A stretch of 64,000 bases of DNA, from assembly GCF_003003055.1 (NCBI RefSeq), contig NZ_PVTV01000012.1:248001-312000 (forward strand), read 5' to 3'. Within the stretch, counting starts at the first letter, position 1. The number at the start of each line of letters is the position of its first letter. Below, piece after piece: positions 35,185-44,867 of this stretch. The notes beneath the pieces were generated by a model. That model made no database searches. It worked only from the letters and a program-made list of their open reading frames with translations, and was not told where the DNA came from. The stretch is from Jezberella montanilacus (GTDB taxonomy: Bacteria; Pseudomonadota; Gammaproteobacteria; Burkholderiales; Burkholderiaceae_B). The translations under genes and the position numbers were made by a program.

Positions 35185-36346
35185 TCTCGTTGTGGCTATC
35201 GATGCATCGCGCATACGCTCCGGAGGGGGCGTCGCCCATTTGATCGGCATCTTAGATATTGAGCGAATTGAAGGATTTGGCTTTAAAGAGATCCACGTCT
35301 GGAGCTATCGAAAATTACTGGATTTAATCCCCGATAAACCTTGGCTGGTCAAGCATCACGCTAAAGAGACTGAGCAATCCTTGCTGACCCAGCTGTTTTG
35401 GCAGGCGACCCGTTTGCCAACTGAGATTCGAGAGGCAGGTTGTCAGATTTTGTTTTCGGCGGATGCCGGTACTGTATGTCGCTTCGAACCCATGGTTGCG
35501 CTTAATCAAAATATGCTGCCTTATGACGAGGGCGTATTAAAGTTGTTCGGCTTTAGTCGGAATCGCTTACAGCAAACCGTTATCTATCTTGTTCAAAAAA
35601 GTGCTTTTCGGTTTGCAACCGCGTCTATTTTTCTTACTCACTATGCTGCAAAACGAGTCCAGCATTACACGGGTAAGCTTCTGAACACGACAGTGATTGC
35701 TCATGGCGTCGGGCAAGTTTTTAAAGAAACCTTGCCGCAAGCGAGCTGGCCAAGTGACAAAGCACAGCCCATTGAATGCCTGTACGTATCGCCAATCCTG
35801 GAGTACAAGTATCAATGGGTGGTTGTGAGGGCGATCAAGTTGTTGCGTGATCGTGGCCATCAGCTCAGACTGACTCTGGTCGGTGGTGGTGGGCGGCGCG
35901 CCTTGCGTCTGTTGAACAAGCAAATCGAAGCATCAGACCCTCGTCATGAGTTTGTCACGGTGCTAGATTTTGTGCCACACGAAGAAATACCCTTGCGTAT
36001 TGCGCAGACTAACATTTTTGTCTTCGCCTCGGGGTGTGAAACATTCGGGATTTCGCTACTTGAGGCCATGGCGGTCGGCGTACCAATTGCGAGCTCGAAT
36101 CAAAGCAGCTTGCCTGAGACCTTACAGGATGGTGGTGTCTATTTTGATCCAACTGACGATACATCTATTGCTGACGCGATCGAACAGTTGATTAACGATC
36201 CAGTCAGACGTGAGCACTTGGCACAACAAGCAAAAACCTTGTCTGAGTCCTATTCCTGGCCGCGTTGTGCAGAGCAAACTTGGGACTACATCGGGCAGGT
36301 TTACGCGCAGTACAAAAAAACTAACGCAACCAAGAAGACGCGATGA
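35177..36346 (+). CDS. GT4 family glycosyltransferase
   Basis: 389 residues. Opening VVAIDASRIRSGGGVAHL resembles GT4 enzymes with a glycine-rich acceptor loop; QNMLPYDEG and FLTHYAAKRVQ mark the middle, and SGCETFGISLLEAMAVGVPI is the donor motif (E at both ends of the helix). The start overlaps the preceding gene by eight bases and the stop overlaps the following GT2 gene by four. Third of three consecutive GT4 genes. Confidence 0.88.
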   Translation: MSDLVVAIDASRIRSGGGVAHLIGILDIERIEGFGFKEIHVWSYRKLLDLIPDKPWLVKHHAKETEQSLLTQLFWQATRLPTEIREAGCQILFSADAGTVCRFEPMVALNQNMLPYDEGVLKLFGFSRNRLQQTVIYLVQKSAFRFATASIFLTHYAAKRVQHYTGKLLNTTVIAHGVGQVFKETLPQASWPSDKAQPIECLYVSPILEYKYQWVVVRAIKLLRDRGHQLRLTLVGGGGRRALRLLNKQIEASDPRHEFVTVLDFVPHEEIPLRIAQTNIFVFASGCETFGISLLEAMAVGVPIASSNQSSLPETLQDGGVYFDPTDDTSIADAIEQLINDPVRREHLAQQAKTLSESYSWPRCAEQTWDYIGQVYAQYKKTNATKKTR

Positions 36347-37107
36347 AGATAACAATCGTGACCATCTCGTTTAATCAGAAGCAATATTTGAAAGCATGTA
36401 TTGACTCCATACTGAACCAAACGGGTTGTGAGCTTGAGTACATCATTGTTGACCCAGGAAGCACTGACGGCAGTCGTGAACTGATCAGCTCATACGGGGA
36501 TCAAATCATTAAAGTATTTCAGACAGATCAAGGCCCAGCTGATGGTTTAAATCAAGGTTTTGCTAGAGCCACGGGTGATATTTACGGGTTTATCAACTCC
36601 GATGATTACTTGTTGCCTGGCGCCTTGTCGGCAGTCCGTCAATTTTTTGAACAGCATGGCACAAACACTTTTGTTACTGGTCAAGGCTTCACCGAATATG
36701 CTGACAGCCAGCGAAAACGCGTCAAACCGAATGTGTTGACTAAACAGGCCATGCTTTATCGGTCAGCCGTGTTGTTTCAGCAAGCAACTTTTTTTTCGGC
36801 TGACAGCTATAAACAGGCGGGTGGGTTCAACGCTGAAAACAACACCTGCTGGGATTACGAGCTTTATTTGAAGCTTCTGGCACAAGGCGCTACGCATGCA
36901 GTGATCGATCAAGATCTGGCGGTTTTTAGGCTCTATGAGGGATCAATTTCTGGCTCGGGGCGTCTGAAACGTTTGTATCTTGCCGAGCTCGACCAGTTGT
37001 TTGAGCAATATATGGGACGCAAAAGAAACTTGGTTGATAAAGGTACTACGGTTTACCTGCGAGCGAGACGAGAGTTGGCACGACGTATGCAAATTTCGCG
37101 GTCTTAA
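36343..37107 (+). CDS. GT2 family glycosyltransferase
   Basis: 254-residue GT-A enzyme. ITIVTISFNQKQYLKACIDS, EYIIVDPGSTDGSRELI and the metal-binding INSDDYLLPGAL (S-D-D in place of D-x-D) are standard. A conserved CWDYELYLKLLAQG segment forms the acceptor side. No membrane helices. The stop is followed 19 bases later by a membrane protein gene. WcaA-like enzymes share this pattern; the donor cannot be named. Confidence 0.9.
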   Translation: MKITIVTISFNQKQYLKACIDSILNQTGCELEYIIVDPGSTDGSRELISSYGDQIIKVFQTDQGPADGLNQGFARATGDIYGFINSDDYLLPGALSAVRQFFEQHGTNTFVTGQGFTEYADSQRKRVKPNVLTKQAMLYRSAVLFQQATFFSADSYKQAGGFNAENNTCWDYELYLKLLAQGATHAVIDQDLAVFRLYEGSISGSGRLKRLYLAELDQLFEQYMGRKRNLVDKGTTVYLRARRELARRMQISRS

Positions 37108-37126
37108 CAATACAGGTCACTGCATT

Positions 37127-38959
37127 TTGCCAATCATTCATCCAACCCACCTCGCGATAGATTTCAGTGTGCTGTCAGTCGCACTAGCGTTGATCGCCTT
37201 CACTTTAGCAGGTTGGGGTCGGTTGACGCTCAGACTGGTTGGCATCCCCAATGCAAGGCTCATCGATTGCGGCACGCTTTGGGTGGGTTTTACGGCTGTT
37301 ACTGCTGTGGTCGAATTGGCACAGTTATTTATCCGAATCGATTGGATCGCCAGCCTGATCGCAGTGGTAGTTGGTCTGAGTGTCTGCTTGTTCGATAAGC
37401 AATTTTCAATCGTGCAGTCACTGAAACATCTCGTTGGGTTTTTCAAAACCTACCAATTTGGCTTCATTTGCCTTGTGCTCCTTCTGGTCGTTTGGTGCTT
37501 GCGTGCGATGGGGGCACCCAACAACGTCGATTCGGGCCTGTATCACTTTCAAAGTATTCGATGGCTAAACGAGTACCCGTTGTTAATGGGGCTGGCAAAC
37601 ATTCACTGGCGCTTTGCCTTTAATCAAAGCTATTTTGGCTTTCTTGCCCTGCTCAATTTTTATCCCTTTTGGGGCAAAGGCTATGCAACGGGTGGTTTGT
37701 TTCTTTTGATTTTGTCGTTGAGCACAGTGATTGAAGTGGGGATAAGGCAGGCGCTTTTATGGCGATGGATTGTTGGTGGTGTGCTGTTTATCTATTTTGG
37801 CTACGTCGCTGGCACCATCGCCAACCCAGCACCAGACATGGCGATTGGATTAGTCGAAATCGCCATGTCGCTTTTACTGATGCGTTTGGCGTTTGCGACA
37901 AAAATATCTTCACAAACTGATCGGGATTTTGCAACCATTGCGCTGTTGGCCTTTACCGCGGTCGCGATCAAGCTTAGCGGTGTTGCCTTTGCTGCAGCCT
38001 GTGTCATGTGTGCACTGGTGTTTATACGAGGTCGGCTTTCTGTAAAAAGCATCAGTTTAATAAAAGTGGCTTTGTTGCTTGCGGTGGCGACCCTGGTTCA
38101 TAGCATCAGAAGTTACGCCTTGTCTGGCACGATCATGTTCCCGAGTACAGTGTTTGGCCTTTGGCAAAAAGAGTGGACCTTACAGCTTGCTCAAATACGC
38201 TTTGAGACTGACCTGATTTTGAGTTTGGCCAGACAGCCTGATGTGATGGATCCGGCAGGTGTTTTAGGAAACTGGCACTGGTTGTCAGGTTGGATGCATC
38301 GTCTGCCAAATCACATTGCCATTCTTTTTAGCGCATCTTTACTGGCGATGCTGTTTAGTCTTGCACGTGTAATTAAATCAAAAAACTCAACTGACACTAA
38401 AACGTTACTCCTACTGTATCTGCCGTTGCTATGCAGTTTGATCTTCTGGTTTCTGACAGCTCCTGATCTGAGATTTTTAGGTGCTGTCCTGCCAATCTTT
38501 ATCGCCACCGCGCTCTGGCTTGCCGTTAAACAGACCCAGTTGAGACCATCGACGCTGGGCCACAGTAATTTTGAAAAATGGTCTATTTTGCAGGCACTGG
38601 GGGTTGTGTTGGTGCTGATGGTGTCTTTTAAACTGACTGGTGTCAGAGCGATATCTCTAGAGGGATGGCAAGCAGTCCCTCAAGTCAACGCCGAACTCAA
38701 ACGAACGGATTCTGGGTTTTATATATTTGTTCCTGGTGGGGGTGGATTCTGTTGGGATCACCCCTTGCCCTGTACCCCTGTTTTTCATCCTAATCTTCGT
38801 TTTAAAGATGCCTCCTGGACTATTTTTGATGCTGAGTTCGGTCTTTATCGAAAATACTTTACGACTAAAACCAACCCAGATCCTACAGGGAACCAAATCT
38901 ATCGTTTTCCCTTGCAAGATAATCCGTCGACTGCACCCGCGCAGTTAAGCCATCCCTGA
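37127..38959 (+). CDS. Polytopic membrane protein, LIC_10190-like / GT-C-like
   Basis: About 610 residues with at least twelve predicted helices. The sequence NNVDSGLYHFQSIRWLNEYP followed by LANIHWRFAFNQSYF resembles a group of uncharacterised membrane proteins of surface-polysaccharide loci, with an acidic residue in a large periplasmic loop as in GT-C transferases. The C-terminal 60 residues are soluble, with a cysteine pair (CWDHPLPC). The frame is open far into the GT2 gene, so I take the TTG at 37127, which follows an ACAGG ribosome site; no ATG lies near. Function is unproven: glycosyltransferase or polymerase are both possible. Confidence 0.75.
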   Translation: MPIIHPTHLAIDFSVLSVALALIAFTLAGWGRLTLRLVGIPNARLIDCGTLWVGFTAVTAVVELAQLFIRIDWIASLIAVVVGLSVCLFDKQFSIVQSLKHLVGFFKTYQFGFICLVLLLVVWCLRAMGAPNNVDSGLYHFQSIRWLNEYPLLMGLANIHWRFAFNQSYFGFLALLNFYPFWGKGYATGGLFLLILSLSTVIEVGIRQALLWRWIVGGVLFIYFGYVAGTIANPAPDMAIGLVEIAMSLLLMRLAFATKISSQTDRDFATIALLAFTAVAIKLSGVAFAAACVMCALVFIRGRLSVKSISLIKVALLLAVATLVHSIRSYALSGTIMFPSTVFGLWQKEWTLQLAQIRFETDLILSLARQPDVMDPAGVLGNWHWLSGWMHRLPNHIAILFSASLLAMLFSLARVIKSKNSTDTKTLLLLYLPLLCSLIFWFLTAPDLRFLGAVLPIFIATALWLAVKQTQLRPSTLGHSNFEKWSILQALGVVLVLMVSFKLTGVRAISLEGWQAVPQVNAELKRTDSGFYIFVPGGGGFCWDHPLPCTPVFHPNLRFKDASWTIFDAEFGLYRKYFTTKTNPDPTGNQIYRFPLQDNPSTAPAQLSHP

Positions 38960-38966
38960 GTCACCC

Positions 38967-40229
38967 ATGAGTCAGTTTATCTCTTTCGCTCGACGTTTAG
39001 CCCGGAAAGCCCGAGGCATAGTGGTTCTGCCGTTCAGGTTTGTAAAGTGGGTCGCTAGTGAAACATTGCGACTGATCTTTAACCGCTTGCTTGACGAACA
39101 ATGGCTGATTGATCATTGCCCTAGCGGTCGCGCGGATGTCAAATCAGTGTTGCTCGTTCGTCTGGATCTCATCGGCGACTACGTGCTTTGGTTAGATAGC
39201 GCGAGGGCTTATCGCGATATCTATCCTAATCAGAAAATCGTACTGTGTGCCAACAGCATCTGGTCATCTTTGGCAAAACAAGAGCCTTGGTGGGATGAAG
39301 TGTTGGACGTTGACGTCAATCGTTTGCGATTCGATAAGACCTATTGTCTTGGGTTGATGCTAAAGCTTCGGTGGCGAGGCTTTGGTGTCGCGATTCAACC
39401 AACTTTCTCTCGGGAATTCGCGGTGGATCGGTTGGTTAGGGCAACGGGAGCTGCTCATCGCATTGGGCAAGTCGGTGACGCGAATAACCTCACCGTCGCT
39501 GATAAAACAATCACGGACACTTGGTACACAGACCTAATGCGTGTAGGCGATCCGACAGCCATGGAGCTCTCGAAAAATGCTCACTTTGTCCGTAACCTGG
39601 GCGCGACGAGCTTTCGCAGTAGTGTGGGACGACTACAGTCACCGAGGTTAGCATCACCGCTAATTGATGCTAAAACACCTTATATTTTGATTTCACCGGG
39701 CGCTTCGTGGTTACCTAAGGCATGGCCTGCTGCGAACTTCGCGCAACTAGCCGATGAGCTATTTACTCAGTATGGTTTACCTGCTGTGCTGTGTGGGTCG
39801 TCGGCGGATCAGGCGCTATGCGAGCGTATTGTGCAGATTGCAAAAGCGCCCCTACAAAACTTAGCTGGTAAGACTACCTTAACTGAGCTGCTTGATTTGA
39901 TGGCTGGTGCGCGGTTGGTGGTTTCTAATGATTCGGGCAATATCCATTTGGCGGCGGCCTTGCGGATACCTTCAGTGTGTATCTTGGGGGGCGGCCATTC
40001 TGCCAGATTCATGCCCTACGTCGTTGAAAACAGCGATGCTTGTGTGCTGCCCTTGGTCGCGGTTCAGCCAATGGATTGCTTTGGCTGTCACTGGCGCTGT
40101 CAGTACAAGACTGAGCCGAACACCGCTGTGCCTTGTGTTGCGAACATTACCCTGTCGCAGGTCCGTGAAAAGTGTCAAAGTGTTTTGCAGAAGCTATCGA
40201 ATGAGTATCAGATAGAGGTTGGTCAATGA
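38967..40229 (+). CDS. GT9 family glycosyltransferase (heptosyltransferase-like)
   Basis: 420 residues. A basic N-terminal extension of about 50 residues (KGARGIV-like region) probably tethers it to the membrane; the GT9 fold then begins SVLLVRLDLIGDYVLW. The C-terminal domain shows ISPGASWLPKAWPAANFAQL and SNDSGNIHLAAAL, both typical. Near the C-terminus a cysteine cluster C371-x2-C374-H375-x2-C378-x11-C390 mirrors the one in the GT9 unit of 3128-6799. GDP-heptose made by the genes at 51869-55368 is one candidate donor, but GT9 enzymes use other sugars too. It overlaps the next gene by four bases. Confidence 0.88.
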   Translation: MSQFISFARRLARKARGIVVLPFRFVKWVASETLRLIFNRLLDEQWLIDHCPSGRADVKSVLLVRLDLIGDYVLWLDSARAYRDIYPNQKIVLCANSIWSSLAKQEPWWDEVLDVDVNRLRFDKTYCLGLMLKLRWRGFGVAIQPTFSREFAVDRLVRATGAAHRIGQVGDANNLTVADKTITDTWYTDLMRVGDPTAMELSKNAHFVRNLGATSFRSSVGRLQSPRLASPLIDAKTPYILISPGASWLPKAWPAANFAQLADELFTQYGLPAVLCGSSADQALCERIVQIAKAPLQNLAGKTTLTELLDLMAGARLVVSNDSGNIHLAAALRIPSVCILGGGHSARFMPYVVENSDACVLPLVAVQPMDCFGCHWRCQYKTEPNTAVPCVANITLSQVREKCQSVLQKLSNEYQIEVGQ

Positions 40230-41938
40230 GTGGGACCAGATCGTTGCGTGAGATGAGGCTGTTTAATTTGCAGACAAAGCTGGCCCGCTTTTTCTCATGG
40301 TCTGCATTGGGTATCGGCAGCGCTGCCGTGCTTTTAGTTCTGAGTAGTTACGTATGCGGCTACTTGCAACCCGTGCGTTGGCCGACCCTGTTCTATTTTG
40401 AATTGGCATTCATTGTTACGCTGATTTCAGAGCGGCGCGGAGTCATGCTGGTCACGTTCTTGTTACCGTTAGTCCCAACACTACATTGGCAATTACAGTT
40501 TTTTTATCACCCAGCAGTTCCGTATTTTGTAACAGCCGCGGGGATTGACCTGGTAACCGGCCTGACCTGCGCGCTTTTTATTAAGCATTTAAATCGTCCA
40601 CAATCTCTGCGCTTCAACCCAAGCACGATCCCTTGGCCGATCGGGTTGTTAGCCTGGGTAATTTCGCTTTCGACAGCCTTGGCTATTGCGCGCAATCTAT
40701 GGCGCAGTGCCTCGCGTTTTGAGCTGTCGACGTTTCTGCATGAGACGGTTCGGTTCAAACTATTTGTGAGAGGTAACGATTTTTCGCCGATAGGGGATTG
40801 GTTGGCGATTTCACTGGCCTTATTGTTTTTGGCCCTGCTCGCCGACTCTCTTCTCAGGCGAGCAGATAGAGAGCAGCTAATATTTAAACCAGCAATCGCT
40901 TCGCTATTTGTGTCGGCTTGTTACGGGATTTACCAGGCCTTTACCAAAATCGGCTTGCCGCAGGCCGCGGTCGAATACCGGCCAGAAAGTTTTGGTTACA
41001 GCGCCATCGGATTCCAGCCTGACATCCATGCTTATGCAGGGCACATGTTGTTAGGCTCTGTCGGTTTATTTGGTGTATTGAAATTATTGAAATCGAACCG
41101 ATGGCGTTATTTTGCTTACGTAACGATTGTGCTTTGTTGGATCGCGCTCTATCTAAGCAAATCTCGGGCTTCGTTGGTTTTCAGTATGGCTGTTTTTGCA
41201 GTGATCATTCTGTTGCTTGCACGGGATTTTCTTCGCAACAAGTCAAAAGTAGTAGGGTTTACATGCGCGGCGACTGGATTTGCGTTGATTGCGCTGTTGA
41301 TTTCTCTGAGCCCGTGGTTACAAGATGCTTTTATACAAATTCAGGACCCAAAGTTGCTGACGTTTGAGCATCTGAATTTGTTAACCAGTCGGCGTCTTGA
41401 GTTGTTTGCTGCAGCCTTACGAATGTTTTCAAGCTATCCCTTGATGGGATTAGGTCAAGGTAATTTCTTACTTAGCTCAGCCGTCGTTCCTTTTAGTCAT
41501 TCAGTCTGGATGTCTCAGTCGGGCGGCGAGAACGCGCACAACTATTTCTTACAAATCTTGGCTGATGTCGGGATCGTTGGTGCAGGTTGTTATTTGCTCG
41601 TTTTGCTTTGGCCACTTTGTCGGACGAAAAATCTCAGAGCATTGATACCGGCGGCAGTAGCAATTCTCGGGCTTTGTCTGGGTAATCTCTATTCCCATTC
41701 GTTCATCATTCGTGACAACCTTTTACTACTTTGTGCTTTTATGGCGCTCGGTTATTCATATGCCTACCCTCGACCAGTCGCATCTGGTAACGTTGATTTC
41801 CACGCTACACGCTGTAAGTTGTCTGGCAAGATCATTGTGCTGATCATCGCGATTGTTATGTCACTTATTCCATTCGCCTTTCTAGAGGTTGCGACTTCAT
41901 TTGATCGTTTGCCGTTTCAACAATCTAGTCATCGCTAA
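40226..41938 (+). CDS. Wzy/O-antigen ligase-type membrane protein, paralogue of 13988-16075
   Basis: 570 residues, ten or more helices. The Wzy_C loop motif ENAHNYFLQILADVG is present, and the segments IGFQPDIHAYAGHML, GLGQGNFL and RALIPAA align with the minus-strand copy. Unlike that copy there is no long soluble C-terminal domain; it ends shortly after the last helix. Start overlaps the GT9 stop (ATGA). It could polymerise the repeat flipped by the PglK-like transporter. Polymerase or ligase cannot be separated by sequence. Confidence 0.84.
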   Translation: MSGTRSLREMRLFNLQTKLARFFSWSALGIGSAAVLLVLSSYVCGYLQPVRWPTLFYFELAFIVTLISERRGVMLVTFLLPLVPTLHWQLQFFYHPAVPYFVTAAGIDLVTGLTCALFIKHLNRPQSLRFNPSTIPWPIGLLAWVISLSTALAIARNLWRSASRFELSTFLHETVRFKLFVRGNDFSPIGDWLAISLALLFLALLADSLLRRADREQLIFKPAIASLFVSACYGIYQAFTKIGLPQAAVEYRPESFGYSAIGFQPDIHAYAGHMLLGSVGLFGVLKLLKSNRWRYFAYVTIVLCWIALYLSKSRASLVFSMAVFAVIILLLARDFLRNKSKVVGFTCAATGFALIALLISLSPWLQDAFIQIQDPKLLTFEHLNLLTSRRLELFAAALRMFSSYPLMGLGQGNFLLSSAVVPFSHSVWMSQSGGENAHNYFLQILADVGIVGAGCYLLVLLWPLCRTKNLRALIPAAVAILGLCLGNLYSHSFIIRDNLLLLCAFMALGYSYAYPRPVASGNVDFHATRCKLSGKIIVLIIAIVMSLIPFAFLEVATSFDRLPFQQSSHR

Positions 41939-41957
41939 GTTAAAGACACCTCTGTAT

Positions 41958-42914
41958 ATGACAAACATCTTGATTACTGGCGCTAATGGTTTTATCGGAT
42001 CTGCTGTCGTTGCGACACTGGTTGCGACCGAAGCTGGCGTGATTCGAGCAGCGGTCAGAAAAACTACTGTCAAATTGCCAAGTCGAGTTGAGGTAGTCGA
42101 ACGCTTAGAATTATCTCCCGATACTGACTGGACGGTCGCCCTCAAAAATATTGATGTCGTGATTCACTGTGCTGCGCGAGTTCATTTACTCAAAGATAAG
42201 GCAGCCGATCCTCTCGCTGAATTCAGAAGCATTAACACTGAAGGGACATTGCATTTCGCCCGTCAAGCTGCTCAAGCAGGAGTCAAACGATTTATTTTTC
42301 TGAGTAGTTTAGGGGTAAATGGGGCTGAGACATTCGATCAGGCTTTTGCTGCAGACGACAGTCCGGAACCGCACTCACCGTATGCTCAGTCGAAGTTAGA
42401 GGCAGAATCTGGGCTTTTGAATTTAGCGCTAAGTACGGCGATGTCGATTGTTATCATTCGCCCACCCCTTGTCTATGGCCCTAATGCACCGGGTAATTTT
42501 GGCTCGTTGTTGCGGATCGTCAATAAACAGTTGCCTTTGCCACTGGGCTGGGTAGATAACAAAAGAAGTTTCGTCTTTTTGGATAACCTTGTAGACTTGA
42601 TTCGTTGTTGTGTTCGTCACCCCAACGCGACTAATCAGGTATTTTTAGTTTCGGATGACGAGGACCTGTCTACCACACAGTTGCTCAAGAAAATGGGGCA
42701 AGTTTTTAATAAACGGGCACTGCTCATACCCGTGCCAGTGATTGTGTTGAAAACTGCGGCCAAACTCATAGGCAAGGCTAAAGTGGCGCAGCAACTGCTT
42801 GGATCGTTACAAGTCGATATAGCAAAGACACAATCGTTGTTGGGTTGGGAACCGCCTTTTAGTGTTGACGAGGGGCTGCGTAAAACCGCGGTAATACCGA
42901 AGAAAATTAGTTAG
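41958..42914 (+). CDS. WbpV/WreQ-like SDR, putative UDP-4-keto-6-deoxy-HexNAc reductase
   Basis: 318-residue extended SDR. NAD motif GANGFIGSAV, then IHCAARVHLLKD, SSLGVNGAET and catalytic YAQSK match WbpV/GalE-like enzymes that act with WbpM. In P. aeruginosa O6 and Rhizobium etli CE3 such a reductase turns the WbpM product into UDP-D-QuiNAc. The WbpM-like gene lies next to it on the opposite strand, converging with an 8-base overlap. ATG 41958 is chosen because it begins the Rossmann strand; an in-frame start at 41889 would overlap the Wzy-like gene. A 4-epimerase role is the alternative. Confidence 0.8.
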   Translation: MTNILITGANGFIGSAVVATLVATEAGVIRAAVRKTTVKLPSRVEVVERLELSPDTDWTVALKNIDVVIHCAARVHLLKDKAADPLAEFRSINTEGTLHFARQAAQAGVKRFIFLSSLGVNGAETFDQAFAADDSPEPHSPYAQSKLEAESGLLNLALSTAMSIVIIRPPLVYGPNAPGNFGSLLRIVNKQLPLPLGWVDNKRSFVFLDNLVDLIRCCVRHPNATNQVFLVSDDEDLSTTQLLKKMGQVFNKRALLIPVPVIVLKTAAKLIGKAKVAQQLLGSLQVDIAKTQSLLGWEPPFSVDEGLRKTAVIPKKIS

Positions 42915-44856
42915 CTTTCTGCTCTTGAGCCAAGGTGAGCCAGTCGACGATGGCACCCTCAGGCTGATAACCTGACACAAGTTCGAGCAGCAACGATCGG
43001 ATTTCGCTGACGTTGTTCTGATCTAGCGCTATCTGCAAGGCGTTGAGTTTGATTTCGAATTCAGACCATGGCAAGCAGCTTTCATTCGCGGTCATAATGC
43101 GCGGATGAACGGTAGCCTGCGGATTGTCACCAATTAACAATTCTTCGTAAAGTTTTTCGCCTGGCCGCAAGCCAGTGATTTCAATCTCTATATCGCCATC
43201 TTCATCAGCTTGATCCTTTAACGTCAAGCCAGACAGATCAATCATACGTTTTGCGAGATCGATGATCTTGACGGGTTGACCCATATCCAGAACAAATAAA
43301 TCACCTCCCTGTGACATCGCCCCTGCTTGCAGAACCAACTGAGCGGCTTCTTGGATCGTCATGAAGTACCGAGTGATGTCAGGGTGCGTGAGGGTGATGG
43401 GCCCACCATTTTTGATTTGCTCGCGAAATTTGGGTACGACTGATCCAGACGATCCCAGCACATTTCCGAAGCGAACCATAGAATACACAGTTCGTGCGGC
43501 CGTCGAGGCTGACCCTAAACCCGTCGTTGAGTGCTCAGCAAGTCCTTGTAAAACCATTTCGGCTAGGCGTTTGCTGGCACCCATAATATTGGTCGGTCTT
43601 ACAGCTTTGTCGGTACTGATCAAAACAAACTTCGAAACATGGCCTAGGGCGGCGCGCGCAACTTGTAGCGTGCCAAAGACGTTATTTTTTATGCCTTCGA
43701 CGGGGTTGTGCTCTACCAAGGGCACGTGCTTGTAAGCAGCCGCATGATAAACAGAATAGGGTCGCCACATCAAAATGATGTCACGCATTCTGGCAAAGTC
43801 TTGTACCGAACACAGCAGCGGTATCAAGCTAGTACCTGACTTCTCGGCAAGAGGCAGTAAATCTTGATGAATTTCGTAAAGAGCGAATTCGCTTTGCTCG
43901 ATCAGCAATAGGCTTGCGGGCGAAAGTCGCAGCAATTGACGGCAAAGCTCTCCGCCAATTGAACCGCCTGCACCCGTTACCAGAATGACTTTGCCTTCTG
44001 TGTGCTGGGCGAGCAGGGAGTCATCTGAATGAACCATTTCTCGGCCGAGCAAGTCATCGATATCCAATTCTCGTAGATCAGAGGTGCTGATTTTTCCCTG
44101 AGCTAACTCAGTAACACTTGGCAAAGTCCTGACCGATACCTTTGCGTCGAGCATGGCATTGATTATCTCGTTACGGCGTTTGCGCGAGATGGAGGGTAGA
44201 GCGAGCAAAACATCAGTAACTTGCAGAGAGTCGATCAAGTTGCTCAAATCAACTGGGCTGTGAACCGGTAATCCGTTGATCACATGTCCTTGCAGTTTGA
44301 TGTCGTCGTCGAGAAAACCAACTACCTTCATTTCGTGGCTGTGAGCCATCGCAGCGGCTAACTGCTGGCCCGATGAGCCTGCACCATAAACCAAGACTTT
44401 CGGTAAGGTCGATCTTGTTAGCAGATTCTTGTAAGCACCACCCAGCCAATATCCCGCCAAGGCGCGTGATCCACCTATCGCAAGTAATAGCAGAATGGGC
44501 TGAATCAGACCGACTGTACGCGGGATGCCCTCAAAGCTGAATGCTGTGAATAAAGCAGCGTAAACCAAGCCATAAATAGCGGTTGCTTTGGTGATGGCCA
44601 TAAATGCTGGCCACCCAGAATATCTAAAAATTGCCCTGTAAAGCCCCCCGATCATAAAAATCGGTATCGCTAAGCCCATTGAGACCAACGCCGCTTTGGC
44701 CGCCGGACCAGAGAGCGAAACGAACTCTCCAAGCCGCAAGTAAAAGGCGAACCAAACCGTAAACACACAGATGCTTGCATCGACGACCAGAACGACCAAA
44801 CGCTTGGTCACCCTGGGTAGGTTAAGAATGGTCGCAGTGGTACTCGGATTGGTCAT
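42907..44856 (-). CDS. wbpM: WbpM-like UDP-GlcNAc 4,6-dehydratase (membrane-anchored)
   Basis: 649 residues: about four N-terminal helices (residues 10-120), a first Rossmann-like domain (YGAGSSGQQLAAAM near 150-165) and a second, catalytic SDR domain (VTGAGGSIGGELCRQL). The active-site region STDKAVRPTNIMGASKR has Met in the place of the usual Tyr, a known trait of WbpM-type inverting/retaining dehydratases. MVRFGNVLGSSGSVVP is also diagnostic. Makes UDP-4-keto-6-deoxy-HexNAc, which the WbpV-like neighbour would reduce to D-QuiNAc. Full length; 11 bases from the sugar transferase. Confidence 0.94.
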   Translation of the reverse strand: MTNPSTTATILNLPRVTKRLVVLVVDASICVFTVWFAFYLRLGEFVSLSGPAAKAALVSMGLAIPIFMIGGLYRAIFRYSGWPAFMAITKATAIYGLVYAALFTAFSFEGIPRTVGLIQPILLLLAIGGSRALAGYWLGGAYKNLLTRSTLPKVLVYGAGSSGQQLAAAMAHSHEMKVVGFLDDDIKLQGHVINGLPVHSPVDLSNLIDSLQVTDVLLALPSISRKRRNEIINAMLDAKVSVRTLPSVTELAQGKISTSDLRELDIDDLLGREMVHSDDSLLAQHTEGKVILVTGAGGSIGGELCRQLLRLSPASLLLIEQSEFALYEIHQDLLPLAEKSGTSLIPLLCSVQDFARMRDIILMWRPYSVYHAAAYKHVPLVEHNPVEGIKNNVFGTLQVARAALGHVSKFVLISTDKAVRPTNIMGASKRLAEMVLQGLAEHSTTGLGSASTAARTVYSMVRFGNVLGSSGSVVPKFREQIKNGGPITLTHPDITRYFMTIQEAAQLVLQAGAMSQGGDLFVLDMGQPVKIIDLAKRMIDLSGLTLKDQADEDGDIEIEITGLRPGEKLYEELLIGDNPQATVHPRIMTANESCLPWSEFEIKLNALQIALDQNNVSEIRSLLLELVSGYQPEGAIVDWLTLAQEQKAN

Positions 44857-44867
44857 AAAGAACGTTC

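Noticed and set aside
36980-37126. Upstream extension of the 37127 membrane protein into the GT2 gene
   Set aside because: The extra residues are the GT2 coding sequence read in another frame and are not hydrophobic.
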